Assembly (NCBI GenBank): GCA_951230915.1
Contig: OX579642.1
Span: forward strand, 1,426,001-1,490,000
Reading direction: 5' to 3'
DNA: 64,000 bases
Source: Antitrichia curtipendula
Lineage: Eukaryota > Streptophyta > Bryopsida > Hypnales > Leucodontaceae
Shown: piece after piece, positions 1 to 12,874 of the stretch
How positions within the stretch are numbered: position 1 is the stretch's first letter
Layout: every line of letters starts with the position of its first letter
Made by a program: the position numbers and the translations under genes
The notes under the pieces: model-generated
The model's input: the letters and a program-made list of their open reading frames with translations, nothing else
Databases searched by the model: none
Told to the model about the DNA's origin: nothing

Positions 1-320
1 CTGTTTTTTGGATGTCCGGGCTCAATGGACTTTACATCCGTGTCGGACGACTTCCGTCGAAAAATTATAACGGGTGGATGATTCAATGTGGCAGACGGCG
101 ATAAACGGGCGCATCGGCGGACAGCCTTTGGCGGATGGCATGTGGCGGACAGGCTAGCAAATGAGTAGGCGGACAACCTGTAGCACATGGGCAAGCGACA
201 AATGGCAAACAACCTGTAGCGGACAAGCATGTGGCAGACATGCTAGCGGATGGCATATGGCGAACGAGATGGCGGATGGGTTGGTGGACTAGCAAGCAGT
301 GAATGGGGAATGGGCAAGTG
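1..320. repeat. Degenerate GGCGGA-type minisatellite
   Basis: Short imperfect units built around GGCGGACAG, GGCGGATGG and AGCGGACAA recur every 10-25 bases, many followed by CCTGTAGC or CATGTGG. The ORFs here are low-complexity Cys/His/Pro strings that follow the repeat, so I do not call a gene. The same type of unit returns inside the foldback loop at 520-600 and at 1,980-2,340. The three patches may be pieces of one array that was interrupted by insertions. Confidence 0.7.
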
Positions 321-344
321 GAAATTGGCAGATGGCCATTTTTT

Positions 345-860
345 TGACATTTTCAAACACCCTCTTTGAAATTTGTCCGTAACTTTTAGGTGGAGTGTCT
401 AATCCTCAAACAGATTTTTAAAGATGAAACTTGATTTGATTTACAAATTTTTTCTCGTCCAAATTTTTTTGAAAAAATATATTCTACTATGCTAAAATGA
501 GGTCTAAAAATCTATATTTCTTGCATTTTATGGCGGGCACAAGGGCAAACAGCGGACGTATGGGTGAACGGATAGAGCTGGATTTTGTTCTCACAGTAGA
601 TTTTCTTACCACATTTTAGCATAGTAGAATATTTTTTTTCAAAAAACTTTGAACCAAAAAAGTTTATAAATTAAGTTAAGTTTCATCTCCCAAAATCTGT
701 TTGTAGTTTGGACATTCTACCTAAAAGTTATGGACAAATTTCAGAGAGGGGTTTGAAGGGACATTTTTTTTGACATTTTCAAACACCCTCTCTGAAATTT
801 GTCCATAGTTTTTAGGTAGAGTGTCCAAACCTTAAACAAATTTTTGGCAACGAAACTTAA
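345..860. mobile_element. Foldback element, family 1
   Basis: The left arm (about 345-507) runs from TTTTTTGACATTTTCAAACA through TTTGAAATTTGTCC to TTCTACTATGCTAAAATGAGG. It is matched in inverted orientation by about 605-765, which carries TTTAGCATAGTAGAA, CAAAATCTGTTTG, GTTATGGACAAATTTC and AGAGGGGTTTGAAGG. A partial third arm follows to about 860. The loop (520-600) contains GGCGGAC-type minisatellite bases. The arms resemble those at 15.8-17.0 kb and 57.1-57.7 kb, so this is one dispersed family. No coding capacity is seen. Confidence 0.7.
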
Positions 861-870
861 CTTAAGTTAT

Positions 871-1979
871 ATGTACTTATGTAGACCTCACAGGCTTATT
901 CATTTGTGTTTCCAATGTGTTTTTGGTTTTCTTTATGAATTATTATATGCCAATGTACAAATGTAGAGCATGCAATCATAACTTAAATATTTTTTTATGT
1001 TTTGTTGTAAAATGCATTGATAGTTTGAAACACCAAGGTATACATAGTACAAGCAATTGTATTCTTTTATTATTGTATTAGAAGATGCTACAAAAAACAC
1101 TTTAAGCACTTTAATGTAATTTAATAAAGTTCAAGATAAAATATTGCATTCATACAACAAAAATATAATTGAAGTTATTTCTCTAAATCCTTATATTTAT
1201 ATTTACATCTTAAATTGTAAATCATCAATAATATATCCCATATCAAAAATATTGATGTTTAGGTAGTGAAAATTGTGAGTAACCTTCAAATATATAGACC
1301 CATCATATGTGACAATTATGGACCTCATTTAGGTACTTTTGTAATATACTTCTACATCAAAAACAATATCTTCAATTCATCTTGTTATAATCTACAAATG
1401 TTAAATGTATAATTTTGATTTAATGCTTTGTATTATTAGTATATTGTTTGGAATATCTTCAAAAATATTGGAATCATTTTAATTATTTTATATTCTTCAA
1501 TACACTAAATTGAACCTATTATTTTTTAAATTACTAAAAATACAACTTCAAATTTTTTTCTCCAAATCTAATTTGTTTGTGTAAAGTAAAGACTAGAAAT
1601 CTCCAAAAAAATATTTTTTTTCATCTCTATTATTTCTTTCATTAAAAAAAACATTATGTTTGTTCCATTTTTTTTATGAGACTACATTTTCTAAATAAAT
1701 TTTTTAAATTTTTTTCTCATTCAAATTTTGAAAATCAGATAATGCAATAAGTATATAAGCTTTTTATCCTACAAAATCCTAATTTTTAAAATATTGAGAT
1801 TTGTTTTACCTTAATATCATTGTGTTTTCTTGGTACTTGAGGGGTTAATGATTACAAGTAGGTTTCATCTTTAAAAATAGTTTTTTTAACTTCACAAAAA
1901 AATTTCAATATTACTATCAATATCAAATTATCAATTAATAAGACCAAAAGAATTAGTATAAATAGAATTATAAATGTAT
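871..1979. other. AT-rich intergenic sequence
   Basis: The stretch is strongly AT-rich with long A and T runs. No ORF of useful length, inverted repeat or recognisable motif was seen. Confidence 0.6.
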
Positions 1980-2345
1980 ATCGGCGGACAGATCAATTGG
2001 GCCAATCAAATGGGACAAACGGATAGTTGATTGAGGCAGACGGTTTGGTCGGGTGGATTGAACATGGTGGATGGGTAGTCAATTAAAGCAGATGGATTGA
2101 ACGGGGTGAAGGGGCAATCAATTGAGGTAGACATATCAATTGGGTGGATCAGATGGGGTGGACGAATCAGATGAGGCGGACGGGTAGTCGATTGAAGCAG
2201 ACGGATCGGGCGGACAAGATAAACTAACAGGCCAGGCGGACGTTGGGGATGTGTGCAATTTATTGTCTTCTGGTAAATTTCAAGACACGGAATGTCAATG
2301 GGACATCCTAGGGGGAGCGGACATTGGATGTTGGACATCCAGATA
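1980..2345. repeat. Degenerate GGCGGA-type minisatellite, second block
   Basis: Units such as GATTGAGGCAGACGG, GATCAGATGGGGTGGACG and TAGTCGATTGAAGCAGACGG recur with a loose period of 25-35 bases. They share the CGGAC/GGCGGAC core of the array at 1-320. The 110-residue minus-strand ORF here is a repetitive Pro/Ile/His string and looks like a by-product of the repeat. Confidence 0.65.
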
Positions 2346-2399
2346 CAACCTTAGACGTCTGGTATGTCTGGACAGCCTTGATGGGGTTGTCTATTGATT

Positions 2400-3116
2400 T
2401 TGATAAAACTTGAAATCCCCTTTTTCCGCTCATTGGGACTGGCAAGACAATTGGTGGGCTTTTTCTGTCTTTTTGTAATTTTTTTGCCTACTAATCTCAC
2501 ATGGTAGGAGGCCTTTATGTTCTTTGTTACATTGAGTTGGCAGTTATTGCTTCTTTTGAGTGCTTCTTCTCATTATGAGGAAATGTCAATTTTCTCACAA
2601 TGCACTCAATTTAAAACCTAATTTAAATTATTTTTTTCCAACCCCCTCCTCCCCTCAAACCCTAACCCAAAATCCCACCCAAATTCAAGTCTTAATCCTA
2701 ATCACCCCCCTATTTGTAATTTCAAAGTGACTTAACTCAATCCAATCAATATGGGATAAATCCATCTATATTCGTATTCATCTTTTATACTATACCCATA
2801 CTCATATCTAGTATCTGGTATCCATATCCCGTATTCAAGATCAACGGCATTGGAAGGGGGGAGGAGAGGGTGATTTTATTTATTATTAAATCAATGGCTG
2901 TCAATTTTTGGAGGAGGGGGGAGGATTGGAGGAAATGGCCTTACAAGAGGACAACCTCTTTTCAATAGATTGAATAGATTGTTACATTAGTTGTTAACCC
3001 GTCCACATCATATTCAACTGGGATTTGTTGTATTTATTGTTGCAATAAAATCTTTTTTCATTTGTGTCAAAAAAATTTAAAAAGAGAAGAAGTTGTTTTT
3101 GTATCCGGTTGGTGAG
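2400..3116. other. Intergenic sequence with a SINE-like tail
   Basis: This stretch is mostly AT-rich. It has a C-rich patch near 2,640 and a G-rich patch near 2,855-2,930. At 3,040-3,075 a TTGCAATAAAATC...CATTTGTGTCAAAAAAA string resembles the 3' tail shared by the SINE copies of this window. No gene is supported. Confidence 0.5.
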
Positions 3117-3235
3117 GTGGATGTGCTTGTTTGTCGGTCACCACCAGGCCACTTGTGCCTGTTGGTTTGTATTTTACTCTAGTGGCAATGAAATTTTGTT
3201 TCATTTGTTTCATTTTTTTTGAAATAAATAAATAA
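3117..3235 (+). mobile_element. SINE-type retroposon, 3' part
   Basis: The copy carries the two hairpins of the local SINE family: CCAGGCCACTTGTGCCTG, then GGCAATGAAATTTTGTTTCA followed by TTTGTTTCATTT and an A-rich AAATAAATAAATAAAA tail. The same order of parts is seen at 48,865-48,983, 11,370-11,455 and 62,510-62,600. The 5' end is unclear. The assignment rests on the repeated 3' structure and the A-rich tail. Confidence 0.6.
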
Positions 3236-3401
3236 ATAAAATTTTAAGCAAATCCTATCAACAAAATCCCTCCAATCTCACCGACAATTTGACTCTATTA
3301 ATGATATTTAACGGCTCAGAGCTGCTAACTTTGGATCATGTCAGATCATGCACTCATTGACATAACAGAAGTCAAAATGTTGTTCCATTTGTTTCATTTC
3401 T

Positions 3402-3430
3402 CCCCCCCCCCCCCCCCGCCCTCCCCCCCA
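3402..3430. repeat. C-rich microsatellite
   Basis: A run of about 16 C bases is followed by GCCCTCCCCCCC. It occupies the place where copy 2 (48,960-48,983) has a SINE poly-A tail, so the two copies differ in what fills this slot. Confidence 0.85.
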
Positions 3431-3467
3431 AAGTGTTGTTCCATTATGTGAAGACATTGCCATATAA

Positions 3468-3872
3468 AGTAGAACTACCCATTACCACCCTGATTCGCAA
3501 TCTAACTATATTGGGGTCAACTCTAGAAAAGACACATATATTTAGAAGTGTGTTTTTGGTTCAGGAGTCAAACTTAAGTGGAATTATAATTTTTTGATAA
3601 AAATTGTAATTTCTATGAATTTCTGAAGTGAAATTGCACAACCGCTACTAGACTAGATTCATAAACGTCCTCTTACAACTCAATACTGCTTTCCAATGTA
3701 TCTAATAGCACTTGAAGATCCACCAATCATTAATTGACATGTTATCTTTTAATAGCATTAATAAACTACTGTTGTCAGAATTTGAAGCGGATTTACATGT
3801 TTTTCTGACGAAATTGGGACGAAGCTATAGACCACGGATTTGAATCACTGATGGAATTGGGTAGTTCTACCT
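3468..3872. mobile_element. MITE, PIF/Harbinger-like, TAA target duplication
   Basis: The termini are inverted: AGTAGAACTACCCATTACC at the left, and the complement AGGTAGAACTACCCAATTCC at the right, with one gap. TAA flanks both ends (3,465-3,467 and 3,873-3,875). The paralogous copy at 49,003 lacks the insert and reads almost directly from ATTATGT into ACAGACAACC. A 3-bp TAA duplication with short inverted ends fits the Tourist/PIF-Harbinger group. It is non-coding. Confidence 0.7.
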
Positions 3873-5045
3873 TAATGGTACAGACAACCGCAAAGTCCTT
3901 CATGTCCTCAACTAATCCCGTGTTGGAATTTGAATCTAGAATCACAGCTGAACGTTACGTCACAGCTGAGATCACAAGTAGCCGGCTGAGCACGCGTCAC
4001 AATGATGTTCAATTCGATGATGTTACGCAATTTGATCAATGATAAGGGAGTTGAAATCGGTGATGAATCGGAAGTTAAGATGAAGTTATCTTACGGAGTG
4101 CACAGAACCTGTTCACCTTGCTTGTGTCGGGAAGTTCCAGGAAGACCGACACCTGCATGGCATGCAGTCTCACTGACGATCTGACTCCAATTCACTTCAG
4201 AAACCCGTCGTCCTAGCCTGCTCTGCTGTGCTGGAAAATGTCGGTGACTCGGTATTGAACTGAAACACGATTTTCTGGTTTGATACGATTTTCAGACTCA
4301 GAAATTCACTTGTAACCTTCAGAAACTTGACTCGAATTGCAGACACAAGCATCCTCAATGCCACGAGTAATCGATCGGTTTGCCGATGCAGCTGCTAGCT
4401 GGAAATATTGGTGGCATTCCAAATAAGGGCCAGCTTGCCCACACGCAACCTCCTCATGGAATTGAATGGTGCTACTGCAACCGACAATTCGAACTTTCGT
4501 CTAGCTAGATTCAACCACCGGATTTGTGCTTGGATATGATACATTCGATCCAGCAATGTCAGCTGGTTCAGAAAATTAAAGCCAAGTACGCAAATTCCTT
4601 TCCAGTACTACACGTAGCTCTGAGCAATATTAAACAAACCCTCGCGCAAGTTTTAAAATTTATTACCGTACTTGACACAAATGAAAGAAATTTCATTGCA
4701 AATAAAAATACAAAGCGAACCCTGGCGCGTTTGGTCGTTGCACTTAAGTTATTCGCCATGATTACACTGAGTTTCTGCAACGGATTTGTGTACAATTGTT
4801 CGTTGATTACAAAATCTCAGCTCCAGGCGTCCCTAGAATCTGAAAGTCTAACTGTCTTTTCCAGCTTGCTAACAGCTAATTATCATGTCGCGATTTCAGG
4901 CAGTTGCATGTCATGCATTTACCTCGGCAAAGACATGGAATTTTCGCAAGAATCTTGTCTGGCAATCTGTTCTTCTGCAATCTTACGGTAATGAACAGAT
5001 TTCAAATGAGAGTTTCTAGACCTAGCAGGTCTTTCACTGTTGTTT

Positions 5046-8000
5046 TAACCCGTAAAGTCGCAAGGCCTTTTTTCCATCAAAATCCACTCAAAACTACCAT
5101 TTCTATTGCAAAGTTTTATTTTTTATTTTTTTTAAATGATCTTTTTTTGCATATTTAACAAGAAGATCTTGCATTAGATTGATATAAAATTTGGTAAAAA
5201 ACATTTCAAAAATTTGACCATGTAGTATAAATGCCAAGATATTTGTTTTTAAAGTGAGAAAAATTATTTGCTTACTTGATTTTTTACTTAATAAAAACTA
5301 TTTGCCTTCTTTGACTAAATTTAAAGGCATTGAATCTTCTTAGCTTAAAACTTTGACACTACTGACATTGAAATTATAATTTTTTAAGTTGAAAAATTGA
5401 GTTGAAAGTCTAGGGAAAAAAAATTCAAAAAAAATCACTTGATTTTTTTTCTTAAGAAAATTGTTGAATAGAAGTAGATACAAGATTGAAAGAAAAATTA
5501 AATCATTAATAGGTTAAACATGGAATTGAAATAATTGTTTATTGAACTTTTTTTTGAAAAATCGTGAAAACTACATTAAAAAATGAATCATATAAGTTAC
5601 TTTTTCAAGAAGATGTTTAGATCACCCAAAAAATAAGTTTGTTCATAACTTTCTTATAAGTAGTCCGGATACAATGAATCAAATCTTTCTATGTAAACAA
5701 CATTTTTTTTAAAGTCAAAATTAAAAATATATATATTTTGACTTTTTGTGATTTTTATGTGTTGCCCTACAATTTACAAACCCTATTTTGGGCTTAGGGT
5801 GGCATAATTTTTGCTCCCAACTTCCAAGCACCAATTGAAAAAAAATTATATTCTTCAAATGCCAATGTATATTCTACTTTTCCTATCTTATGAAAAAAAT
5901 TTAAAAATTACAACAAAAATTGAGACCATAGGAGCCTATTTGAAATCCATTTTATCCCCCACAGAAACAAATCATGGGACTTTAGAAGTTAAAAGGCTTG
6001 TAGTGAATCACATGTGCATAGAACTATTCCTCTTTCCTCAAAGTATTTGTCATTTAATCCCTAAAGGACCAAACACCATTTTTTGACAACATAGCGATAT
6101 TGGGCATTTAATTTTTTATATATTGAAGAATTGAATTGACATGGTAATAGTTTTTTTTAAATCCACTTGATTTTCATTTTTTTGTAAAATTGTTAAAATA
6201 TAAGTACGTATAGGGTTCATAAAAAAATAAATTGTTAATAGCTCTAAGATGGAATTGAAACACAATAATTCCAATGGTGACATTATTCTAGCAAGCATAA
6301 TAAACCTTGTAGATATTTTTGTTTTTAAATTTTTTCTAAATTGAGTTAAAAAACAAATCCAATTTATTATTTTTTCAAGAAGAGCAGTTTGTTATTTGCT
6401 ATGATTGCCTACTAAACAAGAAGATGCATAACTTTCACATCACCAATGCAAAGAGAATGAATCAAAACTTTCCATGTAGCCGTCGGCAAGTAGGGGCAAC
6501 ATATTTGCATCTTTGAGGTACATAGTGAATGATGGGTTTTCCAAGTCAAACTTAACTAAACTTATATTGTAGATTTGATAATAAACTAAAAATTGCAACT
6601 ATTAATTTTTGTTAATTTTATAGAGATCAGATTTTAGATGCTTTTGTACTAACCCTATCTTCTATAGTTTTGAGAAGACAATATAATGGTATTTGTAAAA
6701 CATTCATCAAATGTCGTTTTTTTATATAAAATATTTTCAAATTCATTTTTAATTGCAAATCCAAAAGTATAAGGTACAAATAATTATAATTTGAATGCAT
6801 TTTCTATAAAATATATCATTTTTTAATCAAATTTATTTTTTCTTAATTATTTTCCTCTAGCATGCATAAGGCTACTTTGTAGAACCAATTTTATAAGAAT
6901 CAATTTTTTAAATCTTTTTTGAATCCATAATTACTTTACTTTACTAAACTCTTCTAACTTTTTAATATCATTATTGAAAAGCTAGGGTATTCATAACCCT
7001 TCGTTGTAACTTCTCTTTGGCCTACATTGAACACATTCCAATTCTCTCTCTAGTTTGCATTTGATCTCTTATCTCTTATCTCATTTTTATTTTTTATTTA
7101 TAAAGTATATATTAATACAATCTACTTGGCTCCTTCAATTGATAGTTTACACGTTTTAATACAAAAAGAATCATGTAACTTCACTTCAAGGATGATTTTA
7201 ATTAATGTACTACATGCATTTATAACCCTTTTGAAATGCATCATCATAAATCCTTTAATTCCGAAAGATTCGAATTTTTAGAATGGTTTCTTGATAATTT
7301 ATTACAAGTTCTACTTATAATTTTTTTAACATCAAATTTATGACATCAAATTTTACTATAATTTTTTTATTTTAAAAAAAAAGTTTAGAAAATGTCCTAA
7401 CTCTTTGGAAAAGAAAATTTTGTTTCATTGGGTGCATGGAATAAATGTTATACCATCCTAAGCACAGAATATTCGAGCCTATACAACAAAATAATAAGAG
7501 GCAAAAGTTCAAAATAAAAAAATTTAAGTTTTCTTCTCATAGAATATGTTTTTATCATGTAAAATGCCTTAATTCATTCCATTTGAATTAGTGCTATAAA
7601 AATTAAAAAGAATCTTGCTTTTCAGGCAATCATTTTTTTTTAAAACAACAATGCACAAGATTCAATTTTGAACTCAATTTAAAAAAAACTAAAATAAAAT
7701 AATGCCCATAGGGTATATATTACTTGCTAAGAAGATTTCACCAATAGGATCGATAACTTTTGATTCCATTTTAGAACTATTGATTATTTCATTCTATTCC
7801 ATTTACTTCTTTTTAAAGATCTTGTGGTTGAATATGTAACATAAGTAGTTTATTTTTATTGTAGCCTCGATTATAGCTCTTTGCACTAGAAATAGAAGTT
7901 TTGAAGTGCCTTTTGGTGCAACTTAGTCATGAACCATGACTAAGTTATTGTTTCTTTTTCAAGAGGTGATAATGACAAATCATGCTAAAAACTATAAAAA

Positions 8001-8390
8001 CAACAACATGATATACAAGATGGTTACACGTGTCAATTTTCAACTAGTTGTAAAAATTTTAAACAAATTTTGAAAAGGATACCGACTATCTATATTCCAT
8101 TGAATGTAAAGCTTTTACATTCAATCCTAAGTCCTAATCTCTTCAATAACTTTTTCTTCAATCTCAAATCTCCTCCTTTTTCTTTATTCCTTTTCAATTC
8201 CTGAAATTGTTTGCATTCATGAAGAAAAAAACATTCAAAAAATATACAAATAGGTAGATTAGAAAGCATTAATTAACAATAAAAATAATAAAGACCATTA
8301 AATAAAAATTATCCACCTATCATAAAATCTGAGCATTCAAGATTTCAAACACCTTCTAATCCTTAGATGATTTTTAGCCCGTGCAAAGGA
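5046..8390. repeat. AT-rich block with TTAACCC-type dispersed repeats
   Basis: Modules bounded by TTTAACCCGTAAAG (5,046) and TTTAATCCCTAAAGGACC (6,054) recur elsewhere in the window (30, 47 and 50-56 kb). Shared inner phrases include CACTCAAAACTACCATTTCT, GGAATTGAAACACAATAATT and CATCACCAATGCAAAG. The short ORFs are AT-driven and show no family resemblance. Beyond about 6,600 I see only AT-rich sequence. Confidence 0.6.
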
Positions 8391-10790
8391 CTATAAATTC
8401 CCCAGGGTTCCCAGCCTCCGTAACTGCATCGCAGCAGCTACTTGATGTTTCACAAAGATTGCCACATCATATAAAAATATTCTTTTCTCAAAAAATAAAA
8501 TAAAATCATTTTTTTCAATTTTTTTTTTAATTTTAAGATTAAATTTTTTCTTTTTTTCATTTTTTCTAATTTTTTTTCTTCTAAAACCGGCATTCTTTAA
8601 TTGTTGGGGAACAATGCCGAGAACGGACCTAAAATAGCCCTCCCAGACCCCCAAATCTCATCTAATGACTAAACTCCTTACTCAAAATTCACGAGCATCC
8701 CATTCCACCACAATCCAAAGCATCAACACCCTTACAAATCGAAATACAATTGCCAAACCCTAACTCTCCCAATTCACCTCCAAACACTACATGCAATGGT
8801 GCAAATTCACTAATCAAACATTGCATTGAAAATCTTCCTCTACATGCAACAAACTAGTTGACTACCTTTGAAAATAATATCAAATGATTGAATTTCAAGT
8901 TGAATACAAATAGAACGCAATTGGCTTTTACGGAAGTAAATAACAATTGAAGACTTACGAAAATCTTTGAAGTGCTCTATTTCATATTTGACACACTTTT
9001 TGTATTTTTTTTTGTCTTATTTCACAAAGAGCTTACTTAGTCTTGGTGCCAAATAAGAAAAAAATCTAGATCATAGGACTCAACATGTCGTATAAAAAAT
9101 GGCATCCGAAAATAAAAAACTTCAAAGATTGCTTGCAAAGAAAGATAACCTAGCCAAGAATGCTTAATTTGGAAAGATCACGCAAGGAAGTCAAAAGATT
9201 GGGAAGGAAGCCTCTTCTCAAGACAATTATTTTGGCGGTAGGTATATAAGCATCATTACACAATGACAATGAACCACTAATCGACGTTTCACATTCACCC
9301 AAACATGAACCGCCACCTTCTTTCTTCCAATTGGCCTCCTTCAATATTCATGTTTCATTTAGTTTTAGTTTTTTTGTACAATTCATATCAAAGGCATGGA
9401 AAAGACTATTGTATTTTCTTAACACATAAACTCTGGATTTTTCCAAAAGGGGGGAGAAATTGCAGGATCAATACCCACTTGCATCTTTCCAAGGGATAGT
9501 CATGAACCATCAGGAGTTAAATGTTTTATAAACATAGAAAAATATAGAAAATATAATTATATTTGAAAGTAAACTTATAATATGAAGACACAATAACTGA
9601 TTGAAATATAAAATCTCTACAATACTACAATTCTTAATAATTGATATAAGTTTATAAATCATTCAGAAAAAATTCCATCCTATATTATTCCTATCCATTC
9701 ATTTTAATTTATTATATTTCCACATTGTTTTTTTTATCATACTACAAATAGCTTTAGGTAAGACTACAATCCTACACATATTTGTTACAAAAGGTGGTCT
9801 TCCAACTTGTTCAATAATGTTGACCTTGAAAAGATGGAATCTAAGACCATATATTCATATTCAACTTCTTTCACTTCAATTATATTATCTATTTTGCCAC
9901 TATATTGTAATATAATAATTATTATTTATTCATTTGAGACCTTGTTTGAGACAAATTCACATGTCTTTTCTAAGTCACAAATAATAGTAACAATATTAAA
10001 TGCCACCCCTCAATTGGTCTATAGATCCTAAGGACTATTGCCAAAATGTACTACAATGAAATGAGGATTTCAAACAACATCATTTGCAAAATATACTTCA
10101 AGCAATTCTCTTAAAAAATGAATTAATCCCTAAAGGACCAAGTGGTTGTTGAACAACCGATTGAAAATTCAAATAGGTTCCTACAAAGTAATTTTGAGTG
10201 GATCTTTCTCAAATTTTGACACAAGGTATATTTTTGAAATTTTGTACCACCTTGTTGGGAATATGTATTTTTTTTGGTCAAGTTTTTAGGTCAAAAGTTA
10301 TGCTTTCTAAAGTTTTTTGAGCAAGACGAGCAACTTCAAGTCCAAGACTCCAAGCAAAATTCCTCCTCTACTTCTGAAATTTGGTAGGTAAGTAACTAGC
10401 ATCACATAGGATGCAATTGTAAAAAAATCTATATTTAGTACAAAATCTCATTCTAAGAGGTTCAAAAATCTAATGACCTTGTCAAAAATGGTGGATTAGA
10501 GTTATTTATTTATTTTTAACTTCGAGTACTATGATGGCTTTCAATGTGCACAATCAAAGTTTTTGAATTTTTTTCCACTTATTCCTACAATAGTCTACTA
10601 CAAGTGTGCATGGTTGATTTAAAAAATTTTAAATACTCTATTTTTTTCATTTTTTTCTCACTACCCCTAAAATGAAAGTTTTAGACAATGTATGCCCCAA
10701 ATGGGCCTGGATCCTTTTGAAGGATTGAGAAAGTAAAATTCTTCATCCAATATTACTCTTTGTTGACTTGAAGTCATTCTTTGGTGTCCC
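8391..10790. other. AT-rich sequence, no gene recognised
   Basis: A TTAATCCCTAAAGGACC motif at 10,121 marks another module of the dispersed family. A minus-strand ORF of 64 residues (9,150-9,344) and a Lys/Phe-rich ORF at 8,391-8,654 have no recognisable features and unremarkable composition. Confidence 0.45.
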
Positions 10791-10974
10791 AAGAGTTATA
10801 CTTTCATGGTGAATTTCAGGCAATTTTAAAGTTTTATATAATGGTTTCCATTTCAAATTATGTGATTTTTTTCATCCATTACTGTCTGTAGATTCAAAAT
10901 CATCTGGAAGTCAATTCTTTGACCTTCCAAGTATAGTTAGGTTAAACTTAGATTTCAACTTTTGGGCCACTTTG

Positions 10975-11455
10975 GCCGATCCTAGGGTCTCGCATATGGG
11001 AGGCCGATGGGGCTTTGTCTGGTTCCTAATGTCGTAAGGCAGGCCCCACCAGCGTTACCAAAATTTTCTCTTGAGTTACCCTGCCCAGGTCTGCAAGGTG
11101 ATTTTCCTGAAGGTCTTGGGGCTTCATAGAGCGTTCTCCCCTACGCCTCACGCAGTCCTTCAAGCATCACGCTAATCCCTTGGTAACTCTCTCCATAAGG
11201 GTTGATCCTTCACCAATTTTGGAGTCCGACCTGTTTGGTTCAGATCACGCCAAACCCTGCTTTGCAGCCCTTAGGTTTGATCCCTCACGCCTCCATTTGA
11301 GCGCATGTGCGAGGCCCTCATGAGGGATAGACCTCATGGGAGTCACGGCCCTGTGTGGTGCTATGAGTCTTGTTTCCTTGCTAAGCCACATGTGGCTGGC
11401 TTGTATGTTCCGTTCTTGACAATGAAATTTAGTTTCATTTGTTTTAACAAACAAA
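10975..11455 (+). mobile_element. SINE-type retroposon(s) in gene block copy 1
   Basis: The 3' end has the family signature AAGCCACATGTGGCTGGCTTG followed by GACAATGAAATTTAGTTTCA and TTTGTTTTAACAAAC. At 11,271 a GGTTTGATCCC string resembles a Pol III B box with one mismatch. The insert is richer in G+C than its surroundings and is absent from the paralogous block near 56.8 kb. The 5' limit is uncertain. The upper part (10,975-11,220) may belong to a different element. Confidence 0.5.
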
Positions 11456-12203
11456 CTTACAATTAACCCCTAATTGCTCAAGGTACCATATTTTTGTGTG
11501 AACCAAACTTTGAATTTATATAAAATCTTACCAATGAAATCCGGTTTCAATTTGTTAAAAAAAATAAAAAAACACAAGAACTAATCAAAACTTTGACTTT
11601 TGCTTCATTTTTCAGCAAAGTCCAAGGAGCTCAAAAAAAGACCTTGGGCATTTAGGGGTTGAATTAAATAATAGTTTCCCAATGTAAATATTTGTACTTG
11701 AGCTGACCTTGAAGGCCGAGGAGGATTGACCCGTATATTGACCCATCCAAGGATAAATGTAAAACTGCCCCCTATTTTGTGCCGCTTAAATTTTGAATTT
11801 CTTCACATCTCATAGCTAATTTGAGGCCTCTGATTGCAAGTATGAATTCAGAACTTGCAAATTTTATCATATGCAGCAAATACAAAATTTCAGTGTTTTC
11901 TTGCAGAGGTAAAACACGGGGCAATACATGGGTCCATCCTCCCTGGCCAACCCTTGAAACTACCGTATTATAACGTCCTGCCATGTACTGTTTTTCTCGT
12001 ACTGGCAGCTGACCACGGCAAGTAAGGTAAATGCCAAGACTTTCTTGGACGCAGTCGGGGCTTCCGGTCCAGTCTTTAATTTGTGCTCAACCATAGCCTG
12101 GCGCATGGCTACCTGGTCCATTTAAAGGGCCATCGAATTTCAATTACACCAACTCCCTGAGTTTACTTGGATACACGGTATAGGAGCCACTCAGGGCGTT
12201 GAA

Positions 12204-12405
12204 AAAGAATTCCTTTTCCAGGGTGCCAGCTTATAGAGTTGGTGATAATACTGTGTGGAACAGACGAGGTCCAGCGCCGTGTCAGTTCTCTTAGTTTGCG
12301 TCTTTTTTCTTTTTCTCTTTGTGTCCAGCCTCTGGGTTTGACTGCTTTGTATCTTTGTCATGCAGTGGATTTCCAATTTGACTGAAATAAATAAATAAAA
12401 ATTCC
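12204..12405 (+). mobile_element. SINE-like insert with flanking AATTCCTTTT repeats
   Basis: GAATTCCTTTT at the left and AATTCCTTTTT at the right bracket about 190 bases that end in GACTGAAATAAATAAATAAAA. The right-hand paralogue (58,320-58,435) has a shorter insert at the same place, with AATTCCTTT and AATCCTTT at its sides and an AAAATAAAAATAAAA tail. One insertion may predate the duplication and then have diverged, or there may have been two insertions. Confidence 0.5.
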
Positions 12406-12866
12406 TTTTTGGTCTTCTGGCAGGTTTGTTGGGTCTGTCCAGAGACTATGGCCGGCATCGACTCCGAGTTTCTGAATCCGAGTTTCCAACCGCATTCACA
12501 CTGCACAGTGCCGTTAGGATTAGGATTTTGGTTGGCGTGAACAGAGCCTCACCGTCACACCGTTGTTGTTCCTTGTTCCTTGTTCGTTACTCTTCTTTGC
12601 AATTGAGTTTTCAATTTGAGCAGGCCAAAAGAAAGTTAAAAAGAAATATTTTCGGGCAACAGGCACACTCTTCCCGGCGCATCGGGAACGCTGCGCAACT
12701 TTCCATTCAACGCGGATTATTGGGTGCTACCGAAGTGGGTCAGTGCAATTTTTGACCAGCCAGTCAAATTTTCGAAACTGGAGCAGGTTCGAGCCTTTGG
12801 CACCACACTCCCGAGTCCCGACCTGACTGAGTGACTGCGGGAACATGGATCCCATTCCGTCTGACC

Positions 12867-12874
12867 CATATAGG
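12867..12874 (+). promoter_or_regulatory. TATA-like element of small-gene copy 1
   Basis: CCATATAG is followed by GGAGACGCAGTGCCCATCATTCCTCA. The paralogue has CCATATATGAGGAGACGCACTGCCCATCATTCCTCA at 58,649. Conservation of the TATA-like word and the 25 bases after it, about 440 bases before the ATG, suggests a promoter core. It is inferred from comparison of the two copies. Confidence 0.5.

Larger units (their letters stand above)
3117..5040. repeat. Duplicated segment, copy 1 of 2
   Basis: The segment is paralogous to 48,560-50,720. Several hundred bases are almost identical, for example 3,882-4,372 against 49,011-49,490. Copy 1 holds a 405-bp MITE (3,468-3,872) that copy 2 lacks. Copy 2 holds about 390 bp (49,490-49,880) that are absent here. 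Short ORFs at 3,851-4,042 and 4,002-4,184 recur in copy 2, but the copies are too similar to tell coding from non-coding, and I recognise no protein. At the right edge both copies run into the TTAACCC-type repeat family. Confidence 0.8.
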
